Assembly (NCBI GenBank): GCA_016191395.1
Contig: JACPOS010000017.1
Location: forward strand, 1 to 64,000
Length of the DNA stretch: 64,000 bases
Origin: Chloroflexota bacterium
GTDB taxonomy: Bacteria > Chloroflexota > Limnocylindria > Limnocylindrales > CSP1-4
Direction: 5' to 3'
The position numbers and the translations under genes are program-made. Below the pieces are notes generated by a model. That model was not told the origin of the DNA, searched no databases, and saw only the letters and a program-made list of their open reading frames with translations. Each line of letters begins with the position of its first letter. Within the stretch, counting starts at the first letter, position 1. Positions 13,032 to 21,718 of the stretch are shown here, one piece after another.

Positions 13032-16000
13032 TCACGAGGGCGAGGTCGCCGGTGAGGCGCTCAGGCGGTCCAGGGCTTCGAGCATCGGCTGGGCACCCAG
13101 CGCGCCAGCCAGCTCGCGAGCGCGTTCGAGGCCGGCCGCCGCCGCATGGCCCCGCCCAACGCCGTAGAGGCACCGGGCGGCGCCAATGAGGGCATGTGCC
13201 TCCTCGAACGGGCAGCCGTATGCCGCCCACGCGCGGGCCGTTTCGTCGTACTGGAGGATCGCCTCCTCAAGCCGGCCGTCGGCCTCGGTGAGGACGGCTC
13301 GGCTGGCGGCCGTGCACAGCTTCGAGCGCAGGTACACGGGATCGCCATCCGGGATCATGCCGCGGGCGAGGTCCGCTGAACCCCAGCCGACAGCGACCCG
13401 CGTTGCGATCGGCAGCTCGTGGGCACGCTTCGAAGGGTCCAGGTCCCGGGTCAGCGCCGCCAGCTCGGCGATCATGCGCAGCGCCGTCTCGCCGTCGCCG
13501 GCCGCAGCGCGGATCGCCGCCGCCGTCGCGAACGACGGGACCAGGTCCTGCGAGTCACCCTGGCCGCGGGCGCGGCTGAGGAGCTCCGGCTCCAGCTCCA
13601 GCGCCTCGGCCGTCTCGCCGCGCTCCGCGAGCACGCGCGCCTTGGCGGTTACGGCGATCATCGTGACGCGCCCGGGCCCACGCTCGCGCTCCCAGGCGAT
13701 CAGGGCATCGGCGCCCTCGAGGAGGGTGTCCCACTCGCCGGCGTCGAACTCCAGCCAGAGGCTCTCGGCCCGTGTCGTTCGCTCCAGGTAGGTGAGCCCG
13801 CGGTCGGCGGCGAACGACGCCGCGACGCGCTTGGCGGCAAGGCCCGCGGCCGGGCCCTCGCTCAGCCAGAGCACTGCCCCGAGATCCGTCTGTGCGGCTC
13901 CGGTGTCCCAGCTGAGGCCGGCCTCCAGGCCAAGCTGCACCGCGGCCCGGATGTCGGCGATGCCGCCAAGGTCACCGGCCTCGAACCGGGCGATGCCCAT
14001 GTAGTGCAGCGGCTCGGACTTGAGCGCGGGCGCTCCGAGGCGATCCGCGCGGGCCATCGCCTTCGCGGCCCACTCGAGGCAGCCCGGCGCGCGACCGGCG
14101 TACAGCTCCAGCGCCGCCATCTGCGAGTACGCGAGCACGAGCTCCGTACCGGAATCGGCGCCCTCCAGGATGTCGACAGCCTCCAGCAGCATCCGGCGGC
14201 GCTCCTCCTCGGGCCGGCCCAACCGCCACAGGATCGTGACCAGGTTCGCCATGACGGATGCGGCACCCTCACGGTCGCCGCCGCGCTCGAGGATCGCGAT
14301 TGCCTCGCGACAGAGCCGTTCCGCCTCCGCCGGCCGGCCGGTGAACTGGGTGATCACGCCCAGTCGCCCGAGGATGCGGCCGCGCATCGGATCGTCCGTG
14401 GTCGCGAGCGCCAGGGCCCGCCGGTAGAGCGATTCGGCCTTCGCCCCGTCGAGCGTTCGTGCGCCGTCGCCGGCCAGCGCAAGCGAGGCAACGGCACGCG
14501 ACCGCAGCTCGGGCGTCTGCTCGTGATCACCGAGTCGCTCGGCAAGCGCGAGCGCCTCGATGTAATGGTGGGACGCCAGCTCCGCGTGGGCGGTCGGGCG
14601 GTCCTCGGCAAGTCGCTCGATCCACGTCGCCGCCACTCGATGCTTGGCGATCCGGTCGCGTCGCGGGATCTGGCCGTATGCGACGTCACGCACGAGCACG
14701 TGGAGGAACTCGTATTCGTCCTGGCCAGCAACCGACGATCGGCGCCGCCGGCGAATCACTTCGTTCGCGACGAGGCGATGCAGCCGAGCCTCCACGACCC
14801 CCGCCTCCACGCCGCCGATCTCCGCGACCACGCCGGGCCAGAACACCTCGCCCACCACCGAGGCATTCGCTGCGGCGACCTTCAGGTCCGGTGCCAGCGC
14901 GTCGAGATGCGCGGCGATGACCGCCTGCAGTGATTCCGGGATCGGACCGGCTTCGCCGCCCGGGTGTGAGATGAGCCGCGCGAGCTCGTGGGCGTAGAGG
15001 GGATTGCCGCCGGCCCGCCGGATGGTCTCCGCCTCCGGCTCGCGTCCGATCAGCGCCTGCAGCAGCACGCCCGTGTCCGCCTCGCTCAGCGGTTCGAGGA
15101 GGATGGTCGAGGCGTTCCGCTTGCCCGCATTCCAGGACGGGTGGGCCTCGAGCAGCTCGGGCCGAGCGGTGCACAGGACGAGCAGCGGCACCTGCGCGGC
15201 GCGGTCCACCAGGTGGTCGATGAAGGCCAGGAGCGCGTCGTCCGCCCAGTGGATGTCCTCGAACGCGACGACGAGCGGCCGCTCGGCGGCAATGCCCTCG
15301 ATCAGCTGCCGCCACGCGGCAAAGGCCTGCTCGCGGTCGCCGGTGCCGGCCGCGTCCTCGATGCCGGCCAGCGGCGCGGCGCTTCGCGTCAGCCAGGTTC
15401 GGCGGTTGTCGTCCGGCTCCAGCCCGGCCAGCGCCGCTCCGAGCTTCTCCGACGAGAGGTTCGAGTCGTCCGATTCCAGGATCCCTGCCCAGTCCCGCAC
15501 GACCTCGCCGAGCGCCCAGAAGGTCAGGCCGTTCCCGTACGGGAGGCACCGGCCCTGGAGCCATCTCGGCGTGTCTGCCAGGTCGCCGGCGCCGTCGAGG
15601 CGCCCACGGAGTTCACGGACGAGCCGGGACTTGCCACCGCCGGGCTCGGCGTTGATGGTCACGAGCTGGACCGACCGCCGATCGCGGGCCCGGGCGAAGA
15701 TCCGCTCCAGCTGGCCGAGCTCGTCCGCGCGTCCAACGAACGGTGGCTCGGGCCGTACGAGCTCCTCCGCGCGCCTCGCTCGTTGCGGCACCCACGCTCC
15801 GCCGTCCCGTGCGACATAGTCGATCGTGCCCTCCGTGGCCCGGTGCGCAGCCGGCCCGACGAGGATCGACCCCAGCGGGGCGCTCGCCTGGAGCCGCGAC
15901 GCGGCGCTCAGGACGTGGCCCGTGACCGCGACCTGGTCGCCGTCGATGGTTACGAGGGCCTCGCCCGTCTCGATCCCGCCTCGAATGCGGATGGCCTCCG

Positions 16001-17018
16001 ACCCGAATGCCTCAAGCAGGTCCAGCGCGGCGCGGACGGCGCGAACGGGATCGTCGTCGTGGGCCCTGGGCGCGCCGAACATTCCGAGCAGCGCGTTCGC
16101 GAACACCGGCTCCGCGCGCCCGCCGACCCGCTCCACCGCCGCCCGAATGTGGTCGAGCGCCGGTTGCGCGGCGCGCTCCAGATCCTCCGGGTCCGTCATG
16201 TCCCCGGGGACGACCTCCACGACCAGGACAGTCACGTTCTTGCGCTCCTGCCGGGGCGCGGCTGACTGCGACTCCGCTGTCCTCGGGAGCTCGAGCTCGG
16301 CGTCGTGATCCAGGATCTGGCGTTCCAGCAGCTGGAGCTCGCTGCCGGGATCGATCCCGAGCTCCTCCGCGAGGTGCCGCCGACCCTCCCGGTAGACACG
16401 TAGCGCGTCCGACTGCCGGCCCGCCCGGTAGAGCGCCAGCATCAGGCTTGCCCGCAGGCCTTCGCTGAGCGGGTGTTCGCCGACGGCACGTTCAACGTTT
16501 GCGAGCACCGCCGTGTGGTTGCCGGCGGCCACCTCGGCGTCGGCCCATGCCTCGAGCGCGGCGAGGTGCATCGCGGCGAGTCGTGCGATCTCGGTTTGGA
16601 CGAATCGCTCCGTCGCGAGGTCGACCAGCGGTTCGTCGCGCCAGGTCGCGAGGGCATCGGCGAGCGCCCGCGCCCTGGCAGCGGGTGCGGCCTCGTTTGC
16701 CGCCGCGGCGACGGCCGAGGCGAACCGATCAGCATCGAGCTCTCCGCGGTGGACCTCGAGCCGATAGCCGCCGCGCTCGGTCACGAGTCGGTCGTAGCCG
16801 AGCGCCTTCCTGAGCGCGGAGACGTGGCCCTGGAGCGCCTTGTCCGCGGTCGCGGTCGGCGTCTCGCCCCAGAGCGCCTCGATCAGCCGGTCCGCCGTCA
16901 GGAGCTCGTTCGGGTGAAGCAGGAACATCGCGAGGAGCGCTCGCGGCTGCGCGCGCCGCGGCGCGACGTCGATCCCGCCGTCGAGCACCTCGAGCCGCCC
17001 AAGGATCCGAAAGTCCAC
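13032..17018 (-). CDS. SARP-type regulator with class III cyclase-like, AAA ATPase and TPR domains
   Basis: 1328 residues. Domain order: OmpR-type winged helix (1-95, MDFRILGRLEVLDGGIDVAP, including RALLAMFLLHPNELLTADRL), bacterial transcriptional activation domain (about 100-245, PLSEGLRASLMLALYRAGRQ), a class III adenylate-cyclase-like domain (about 275-420, KNVTVLVVEVVPGDM), AAA_16 ATPase from FVGRADELGQLERIF with Walker A NAEPGGGKSR and Walker B VVAFEDIHWADD, and a long TPR region. The cyclase-like domain lacks clear paired metal-binding aspartates, so it may only bind nucleotide or protein. It is transcribed away from the 17126 gene; 11-bp-phased repeats in the shared promoter are the candidate target. 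The start at 17018 gives the canonical winged-helix N-terminus. Confidence 0.85.
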   Translation of the reverse strand: MDFRILGRLEVLDGGIDVAPRRAQPRALLAMFLLHPNELLTADRLIEALWGETPTATADKALQGHVSALRKALGYDRLVTERGGYRLEVHRGELDADRFASAVAAAANEAAPAARARALADALATWRDEPLVDLATERFVQTEIARLAAMHLAALEAWADAEVAAGNHTAVLANVERAVGEHPLSEGLRASLMLALYRAGRQSDALRVYREGRRHLAEELGIDPGSELQLLERQILDHDAELELPRTAESQSAAPRQERKNVTVLVVEVVPGDMTDPEDLERAAQPALDHIRAAVERVGGRAEPVFANALLGMFGAPRAHDDDPVRAVRAALDLLEAFGSEAIRIRGGIETGEALVTIDGDQVAVTGHVLSAASRLQASAPLGSILVGPAAHRATEGTIDYVARDGGAWVPQRARRAEELVRPEPPFVGRADELGQLERIFARARDRRSVQLVTINAEPGGGKSRLVRELRGRLDGAGDLADTPRWLQGRCLPYGNGLTFWALGEVVRDWAGILESDDSNLSSEKLGAALAGLEPDDNRRTWLTRSAAPLAGIEDAAGTGDREQAFAAWRQLIEGIAAERPLVVAFEDIHWADDALLAFIDHLVDRAAQVPLLVLCTARPELLEAHPSWNAGKRNASTILLEPLSEADTGVLLQALIGREPEAETIRRAGGNPLYAHELARLISHPGGEAGPIPESLQAVIAAHLDALAPDLKVAAANASVVGEVFWPGVVAEIGGVEAGVVEARLHRLVANEVIRRRRRSSVAGQDEYEFLHVLVRDVAYGQIPRRDRIAKHRVAATWIERLAEDRPTAHAELASHHYIEALALAERLGDHEQTPELRSRAVASLALAGDGARTLDGAKAESLYRRALALATTDDPMRGRILGRLGVITQFTGRPAEAERLCREAIAILERGGDREGAASVMANLVTILWRLGRPEEERRRMLLEAVDILEGADSGTELVLAYSQMAALELYAGRAPGCLEWAAKAMARADRLGAPALKSEPLHYMGIARFEAGDLGGIADIRAAVQLGLEAGLSWDTGAAQTDLGAVLWLSEGPAAGLAAKRVAASFAADRGLTYLERTTRAESLWLEFDAGEWDTLLEGADALIAWERERGPGRVTMIAVTAKARVLAERGETAEALELEPELLSRARGQGDSQDLVPSFATAAAIRAAAGDGETALRMIAELAALTRDLDPSKRAHELPIATRVAVGWGSADLARGMIPDGDPVYLRSKLCTAASRAVLTEADGRLEEAILQYDETARAWAAYGCPFEEAHALIGAARCLYGVGRGHAAAAGLERARELAGALGAQPMLEALDRLSASPATSPS

Positions 17019-17054
17019 GCTCGCGTCAGCCCTCCGCCGGCCATTCTGGCACGC

Positions 17055-17104
17055 GTTACCGGCGCCCCGGCGGCCGTTACCGGCGCGTCACCGTCGCATT
17101 ACCT
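17055..17104 (+). promoter_or_regulatory. four phased direct repeats, candidate SARP operator
   Basis: Repeats of the form T(T/C)ACC(G/T) start at 17056 (TTACCG), 17077 (TTACCG), 17088 (TCACCG) and 17099 (TTACCT). The last three are exactly 11 bp apart and the first is 21 bp further up. The first two share a longer identity, GTTACCGGCGC. SARP regulators are known to bind direct heptamer repeats spaced by 11 or 22 bp. The site lies between the SARP-type gene (-) and the LuxR-HTH/RTX genes (+), so it may control both directions. Confidence 0.6.
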
Positions 17105-17125
17105 GCCCGGCCGACCCTGCGCACC

Positions 17126-17362
17126 ATGGCCATGGAGGCAGGGTTTCGCAGGCTCAGCCTGCGGGAGGCACGCGTGGCGCGGCTCGTCGCCGAGGGGCTC
17201 TCGGACGAGCAGGTCGCCGAGCGTCTCGGGATCGGCGTCGTCGATGTGAGCGCCGAGCTCGCGGAGGTGTTCCGCAAGCTCGGCCTTCGGTCACGTACCG
17301 AGCTCGCCCTTCTGGCCCCCGATGGCCCGGCCGCACCCACGGAGGAAGACAGCAATGGCTGA
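17126..17362 (+). CDS. standalone LuxR-type HTH protein, 78 residues
   Basis: Contains little beyond one LuxR/GerE HTH: LSLREARVARLVAEGLSDEQ, VAERLGIGVVDVSAELAEVF (scaffold and recognition helices) and KLGLRSRTELALLAP. No receiver or ATPase domain is attached. The recognition helix carries VVDVSAEL instead of the usual KTVxxHV, so DNA contacts may differ or be lost. Its end overlaps the start of the RTX-like gene by 8 nt, which suggests co-expression. The start could also be ATG 17132. The upstream phased repeats suggest control by the SARP-type regulator encoded divergently. Confidence 0.65.
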   Translation: MAMEAGFRRLSLREARVARLVAEGLSDEQVAERLGIGVVDVSAELAEVFRKLGLRSRTELALLAPDGPAAPTEEDSNG

Positions 17363-18212
17363 TCGTCGACTGCTCGGGGCCGCTGTCGTTGTGGCGGCCA
17401 TGCTCGTTACCCCGGCCAGCGTCCTCGCCGGCAAACCGGTCAGCACGTGCACCGTTTCGCCCGGTGTCACGACGACGTCCGTGAAGTCCAAGGGCAGCGT
17501 GACGCTGTCCATCGAGGGGACGACTGGCGCGGACACCATCGACTGCAGTGCCGTGACCAGGGGCGGCGCGGTGATCAACGGCCGCGGGGGCGGCGACATC
17601 ATCACCGGCACGTCGTTCGCGGACAGCATCAACGACGGTGCGATCGGGCCGGGCTCGTCTGCGATCGTCTTTGGCCTCGGCGGTAACGACATCATCCGTG
17701 TCGGCTGGGGCGACGTCACCAGCCACTCCGACGCGACCGTCGACGCCGGCCCTGGAGACGACCAGATCACCGCGAACGGCGGCTACATCAGCGCCAGCGG
17801 CGGCGACGGGAACGACCTCATCGAGCTCTCCGCTGCCTACAGCGCGAGCGCCGACGGCGGCGTCGGGAACGACACGATCACGGGGCCGTCCGCGCCGGTC
17901 GACCCGAACATCTGCACCTGCATCAACACGCTCAATGGCGGTGCCGGCGACGACGTGATCAGCAGTGGCGCCGGACGCGACGAGATCGGAGGCGGCTCCG
18001 GGCTCGACCAGATGCACGCCGGTCCCGGGGACGACTCGATCACTGACTACGGCAGCGGCGCAGAGCTCTTCGACTGCGGCGACGGAACCGACCTCGCCGA
18101 CGACTTCGACGGCAACGGCACTGGCACCAACGGTACCGTCGGCTACTTGAACGCCCTCGAAGACGACACACACGTGTCCTGCGAGGAGGTGCGCGTGGCC
18201 GTCAGTGCGTAG
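17355..18212 (+). CDS. secreted RTX-like (hemolysin-type) calcium-binding repeat protein
   Basis: 285 residues. The signal peptide is about 25 residues (MADRRLLGAAVVVAAMLVTP, cleavage near VLA-GKP). The rest is a degenerate array of glycine/aspartate nonapeptides of the GGxGxDxUx type: GGGDIITG, GGNDIIRVG, GPGDDQITANGG, GGDGNDLIELS, GGVGNDTITG, GGAGDDVISSG, GGSGLDQMHAGPGDDSI. Known relatives fold as a Ca2+-bound parallel beta-roll after secretion. Two or three Cys pairs at each end (VSTCTVS, TIDCSA; NICTCIN; LFDCGDG, VSCEEV) are unusual for RTX proteins and suggest disulfide stabilisation. There is no enzymatic domain. ATG 17355 is chosen because it starts the signal peptide and overlaps the HTH gene. 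Confidence 0.75.
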   Translation: MADRRLLGAAVVVAAMLVTPASVLAGKPVSTCTVSPGVTTTSVKSKGSVTLSIEGTTGADTIDCSAVTRGGAVINGRGGGDIITGTSFADSINDGAIGPGSSAIVFGLGGNDIIRVGWGDVTSHSDATVDAGPGDDQITANGGYISASGGDGNDLIELSAAYSASADGGVGNDTITGPSAPVDPNICTCINTLNGGAGDDVISSGAGRDEIGGGSGLDQMHAGPGDDSITDYGSGAELFDCGDGTDLADDFDGNGTGTNGTVGYLNALEDDTHVSCEEVRVAVSA

Positions 18213-18382
18213 CGACGAGCACCTCGGGGAGACAGCGATAGCGAGGGCTACGACCGACCTGTCCTAGCCCCTGGGCTGCATCTGCACTTACCGGATGGCT
18301 CCGGTGCCGCAACGGTCATCTCGTGACTGGCGGTGACGAACTGCCCCTGGTAACCCGGCATTCGGAATTGGAGGACACATCG
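18213..18382 (+). other. intergenic region without an identified element
   Basis: These 170 nt separate the RTX-like and PxKF genes. Apart from GGAGGA ahead of the ATG at 18383 I see no convincing promoter, repeat or terminator. Confidence 0.4.
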
Positions 18383-19393
18383 ATGCGCCACGTACCACAG
18401 GCTCGAACCATTCGGATCCGGACCGGGATCCTTGCGTTCGCGGCGGCAATGGCCCTGATGGCCCCGGCCGCCTCGCTGGCGGCGGGCTCTGTCGATCAGG
18501 CCCAGGAGAGCTTCGGCTCGGCGCGGGCCCTGATCGGAACCCACGAAAACGGTCAGGACGTCCGCCACGCGCAGGTCTTCACCGCGGGCCAGACCGGGAT
18601 GCTCGTCCAGGTCGACCTTCCGATCCGGGTCGTGGGCGACCCAGGCGTCCCGCTCCAGGTCGAGATCAGGTCGCTCGATGGTGGTGGGCTGCCTGACGCC
18701 GTCCTCGGTTCGGCGACCGTCCCCCAGGCCAGCGTGCCGGCGTGCAACACGGCCGCATGCATTGACAAGTCTCCGGCAGGCGACTACACGACCTTCGACT
18801 GGACAAGCGTGGCTCTGACGTCGCCCGCGTCGATCACGGCGGGCACCGCCTACGCGATCGAGCTGAGCGCCACCGGCGCCAATCTGGACATCTACGGCGA
18901 CATGACCGGCCGCACCGCCAACCGCTACGAATGGGCGGCGACGACCGATGCGTCGGCCTACGCCGCGGGCGACGGCCTGAGCTACGTCGGCGGCCTAGGC
19001 TGGGTCGCCTCGAACGCGGACAAGGCGTTCCGGACCTATGTAGGGCCGGGCTACTCGGCGACGGTGCGACAGCCGATCAACGTCGACGGTTCGAGCATCT
19101 TCAAGGCAGGCAGGGGCGTCATCCCCGTCAAGTTCGGCCTGTCGGCGGCCGGATCGCCGACGTGCGCGCTGCCGGCGGCGACGATCGCACTGACGAAGAC
19201 GGCCGGCACCGACGCCGGCCCGATCAACGAGGCTTCGTACCTGCTCGCCGCGGACAGCGGCAGCAGCTTCCGGATCGCCGATTGCCAGTACGTCTACAAC
19301 CTGAACGCGAAATCGCTCGGGGCGGGGATGTACCTGGTCGAGATCAAGATCGGCGGCCAGACGGTCGGCAGCGCGACCTTCGAGCTCCGATAG
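18383..19393 (+). CDS. secreted PxKF-domain protein
   Basis: 336 residues with an N-terminal signal peptide (hydrophobic core ILAFAAAMALMAPAASLA, cleavage near SLAAG). Residues about 30-205 form a beta-rich domain resembling extracellular carbohydrate- or surface-binding jelly rolls, with a CNTAACIDK disulfide loop. Residues 230-336 form a PxKF domain: INVDGSSIFKAGRGVIPVKF, two cysteines (PTCALPA, IADCQYV) and LGAGMYLVEIKIGGQTVGSA at the end. PxKF domains occur in secreted and cell-surface proteins of Chloroflexota and Actinomycetota; no activity is known. The start at 18383 follows GGAGGA and gives the signal peptide. Confidence 0.75.
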   Translation: MRHVPQARTIRIRTGILAFAAAMALMAPAASLAAGSVDQAQESFGSARALIGTHENGQDVRHAQVFTAGQTGMLVQVDLPIRVVGDPGVPLQVEIRSLDGGGLPDAVLGSATVPQASVPACNTAACIDKSPAGDYTTFDWTSVALTSPASITAGTAYAIELSATGANLDIYGDMTGRTANRYEWAATTDASAYAAGDGLSYVGGLGWVASNADKAFRTYVGPGYSATVRQPINVDGSSIFKAGRGVIPVKFGLSAAGSPTCALPAATIALTKTAGTDAGPINEASYLLAADSGSSFRIADCQYVYNLNAKSLGAGMYLVEIKIGGQTVGSATFELR

Positions 19394-19399
19394 CCAATC

Positions 19400-19433
19400 G
19401 GGTGCCCGCCGGCCCGGAGGGCGGCGGGCACCC
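19400..19433 (+). terminator. terminator-like hairpin after the PxKF gene
   Basis: Perfect 11-bp stem GGGTGCCCGCC / GGCGGGCACCC with a 12-nt GC-rich loop, 6 nt after the stop. There is no T run. Confidence 0.6.
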
Positions 19434-19458
19434 CGCACCGCCTGACCATGAGCCACGA

Positions 19459-19464
19459 TACTGT
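19459..19464 (+). promoter_or_regulatory. putative -10 element (TACTGT) of the CoA-transferase operon, leaderless
   Basis: TACTGT is followed by 6 nt and the ATG at 19471. No Shine-Dalgarno sequence is present. This matches the leaderless arrangement seen at 26714, 46804-46809 and 59886. Confidence 0.5.
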
Positions 19465-19470
19465 GGCGCG

Positions 19471-20409
19471 ATGCCCACGTCGAAGGTCGCCTCGATGCAC
19501 GACGCCGTGGCGGACCTCGTCCGCGACGGGGACACGGTGGCGATCGAGGGCTTCACGCACCTCATCAGCTTCACTGCGGGCCACGAGATCATCCGCCAGC
19601 GGAAGCGCGACCTGACGCTCGCCCGGCTGACCCCGGACCTCATCTACGACCAGATGATCGCCGCGGGCGTCGCGCGCAAGCTGATCTTCAGCTGGCTCGG
19701 CAACCCGGGTGTCGGTGGCCTCGGCGCGATCCGGCGGCGGATCGAGCCCGCGACCAGCGGTGGCGAGGGCCAGCCGCCGCGCCTGGAGATCGAGGAATAC
19801 AGCCACTTCGGGATGGTGGGCCGGTACACGGCGGGCGCCGCGAACCTGCCGTTCTATCCGCTCCGAAGCTACTTCGAGACGGACATGCCCAGGGCGAACC
19901 CGCTGATCCGCGAGATCGAGTCGCCGTACGGCGATGGCAAGGTGTTCGCCGTGCCGCCCCTGAAGCCGGACGTCTCGATCGTCCACGCACAGCGCGCCGA
20001 CGCGAACGGCAACACCCAGATCTGGGGCCTGCTCGGCTGCCAGAAGGAGGCCGCGTTCGCGGCAGACCGGGTCATCGTCGTCGTCGAGCAGCTGGTTGAT
20101 GAGGCCGTGATCCGGGCCGATCCCAACCGCACGATCATCCCGGGACTGATCGTGGACGCGGTCGTGGTCGAGCCCTACGGGGCACATCCCTCGTACGTGC
20201 AGGGCGCGTACGACCGCGACAACCGCTTCTACCTGGCCTGGGACGCAATCACCCGCGACGAGGACACGCTCCAGGTGTGGCTCAGGGACTGGGTCTACGA
20301 CCTCGACGGGCGCCCAGCATACGTCGAGAAGCTCGGGCCCGAGCGAATTGCCTCCCTCAAGCCGGGCACCGCCCCCTCCGGCTCCGTGGACTACGGGCGC
20401 TACGAATGA
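19471..20409 (+). CDS. CoA-transferase family I, alpha subunit
   Basis: 312 residues. The fold entry is VADLVRDGDTVAIEGFTHLI with the glycine-rich CoA-binding region LGNPGVGGLGAIRR. The longest similarity is to glutaconate/IpdA-type alpha subunits (MHDAVADLVRDGDTVAIEGF, HAQRADANGNTQIWG, DAVVVEPYGAHPSYVQGAYD). The gene is coupled by a 4-nt ATGA overlap to the beta subunit, and together they should transfer or hydrolyse CoA on a dicarboxylic or ring-derived acyl-CoA. The substrate cannot be decided here. The start is the leaderless ATG at 19471. Confidence 0.82.
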   Translation: MPTSKVASMHDAVADLVRDGDTVAIEGFTHLISFTAGHEIIRQRKRDLTLARLTPDLIYDQMIAAGVARKLIFSWLGNPGVGGLGAIRRRIEPATSGGEGQPPRLEIEEYSHFGMVGRYTAGAANLPFYPLRSYFETDMPRANPLIREIESPYGDGKVFAVPPLKPDVSIVHAQRADANGNTQIWGLLGCQKEAAFAADRVIVVVEQLVDEAVIRADPNRTIIPGLIVDAVVVEPYGAHPSYVQGAYDRDNRFYLAWDAITRDEDTLQVWLRDWVYDLDGRPAYVEKLGPERIASLKPGTAPSGSVDYGRYE

Positions 20410-21185
20410 GCGAGGCCGCCTTCTCCAGGTCCGAGATGATGATCGTGGCCGCCGCGCGAGAGCTGGCGGGACAGCGCGTGTGCTTCGTCGGCGTCGGCCT
20501 TCCCAACATCGCCGTGAACCTGGCGAAGCGGACGGTCACCCCGGACCTTGAGCTCGTCTACGAATCCGGCGTCTTCGGGGCTGAGCCGGCCCGGCTCCCA
20601 CTGAGCATCGGCGACCCGACCATCGTCACCGGCGCGACATCGGTCGTGAGCATGTACGAGCTGTTCAGCTTCTACCTGCAGGGCGGGCTGATCGACGTGG
20701 GCTTCCTGGGCGCGGCCCAGATCGACAGATTCGGCAACATCAACACGACGGTGATCGGGGAGTACGACGAACCGGTGACGCGCCTGCCCGGCAGCGGCGG
20801 CGCGTGCGAGATCGCGATCAACGCCCGCGAGGTGTTCGTGATCATGCGCCAGTCGAAACGGAGCTTCGTCGACAAGATCGACTTCCGGACCTCGGCCGGC
20901 AACCTCGGCGGGGCCGAGGCGTCAGAGCGGATCCGGCGCGAGCAGGGCTGGCTTGGCCACGGGCCCTCGGTCGTCGTGACGGACCTGGGCATCTGGCACT
21001 TCGACGGCAACGGCGAGATGCGCCTGGACTCGCTCCACCCCGGCGCGAACCTGGATGACGTCCGCGCGGCGACGGGCTGGCAGGTCAGTGTCGCCGAGGC
21101 GCTCACGGAGACGCCGGCGCCGACGGCCGAGGAGCTGCGCCTCATCCGCGACGAGCTGGACCCCGGGGGCGCGTACACGAAATAG
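20406..21185 (+). CDS. CoA-transferase family I, beta subunit
   Basis: 259 residues, starting in the ATGA overlap with the alpha subunit. Features are FVGVGLPNIAVNLAKR, the catalytic-Glu region LVYESGVFGAEP, IVTGATSVVSMYELFSFYLQ and GFLGAAQIDRFGNINTTVIG, which mark glutaconate/IpdB-type beta subunits. In this family a Glu of the beta subunit forms the CoA thioester intermediate; Glu in YESG is the candidate. It is probably an active heteromer with the 19471 product, with unknown acid substrate. Confidence 0.82.
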   Translation: MSEAAFSRSEMMIVAAARELAGQRVCFVGVGLPNIAVNLAKRTVTPDLELVYESGVFGAEPARLPLSIGDPTIVTGATSVVSMYELFSFYLQGGLIDVGFLGAAQIDRFGNINTTVIGEYDEPVTRLPGSGGACEIAINAREVFVIMRQSKRSFVDKIDFRTSAGNLGGAEASERIRREQGWLGHGPSVVVTDLGIWHFDGNGEMRLDSLHPGANLDDVRAATGWQVSVAEALTETPAPTAEELRLIRDELDPGGAYTK

Positions 21186-21211
21186 CCGCGGGCACGGAAC
21201 CCGGCGCCGGA

Positions 21212-21718
21212 TCAGACGAGCGGCATCGGCTCCGCGGGGGCCTGGGCGCGGGCGCGCACCACGAGGACGGGGCAGGGGGCGTGCCGGACCACGTGCTCCG
21301 ACACGCTGCCGATCAGCAGCCGGCCCATGGATCCGCGGCCATGGCTGCCAACGATGACCATGTCCACCTGTTCGCTGGTCGCGGCGTCCACGATCGACGG
21401 CCCGGGTTCGCCCTCCCAGACCATGAACGACACGGCGACACCCGCGGCGCGGCCGCGGATGACCACCTCCTGTGCAGCCGCTTCGCGGCTCGCGCGCCGC
21501 TGGTCCATACGCTCCACCCGTCCGCCGGGGACGCCCCGGGCCGCCGGGTCGATCACGCTCACGATCAGGAGATTCGCCGCGAGGTCGCGCGCGAGGTCGA
21601 TCGCCTGCCGGGTCGCCCCCTCCGACGCGGGCGAGAGGTCCGTCGCGAGCAGGATTCGACGCACCGCGCTGGCGGTGCGTGGACCCGGCGCGGGACGGGC
21701 CTCGGGGAGCACGATCAC
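21212..21718 (-). CDS. universal stress protein (UspA family)
   Basis: 168 residues, one Usp domain: VRRILLATDLSPASEGATRQ at the start, IVDAATSEQVDMVIVGSHGR and GSMGRLLIGSVSEHVVRHAP with the ATP-binding G-x2-G-x9-G(S/T) pattern. Usp proteins bind ATP or sense energy stress in the cytoplasm. The start is GTG 21718, which overlaps the TGA of the multicopper oxidase (GTGA); longer upstream versions would only read the oxidase gene out of frame. The overlap suggests it is the second gene of a two-gene operon. Confidence 0.78.
   Translation of the reverse strand: MIVLPEARPAPGPRTASAVRRILLATDLSPASEGATRQAIDLARDLAANLLIVSVIDPAARGVPGGRVERMDQRRASREAAAQEVVIRGRAAGVAVSFMVWEGEPGPSIVDAATSEQVDMVIVGSHGRGSMGRLLIGSVSEHVVRHAPCPVLVVRARAQAPAEPMPLV

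Noticed and set aside
13032-17018. Cyclase domain of the SARP-type protein as an active adenylate cyclase
   Set aside because: I could not find the pair of metal-binding aspartates in the expected segments.
17355-18212. RTX repeats as a toxin
   Set aside because: There are only nonapeptide repeats and a signal peptide; no catalytic or pore domain and no type I secretion genes nearby.
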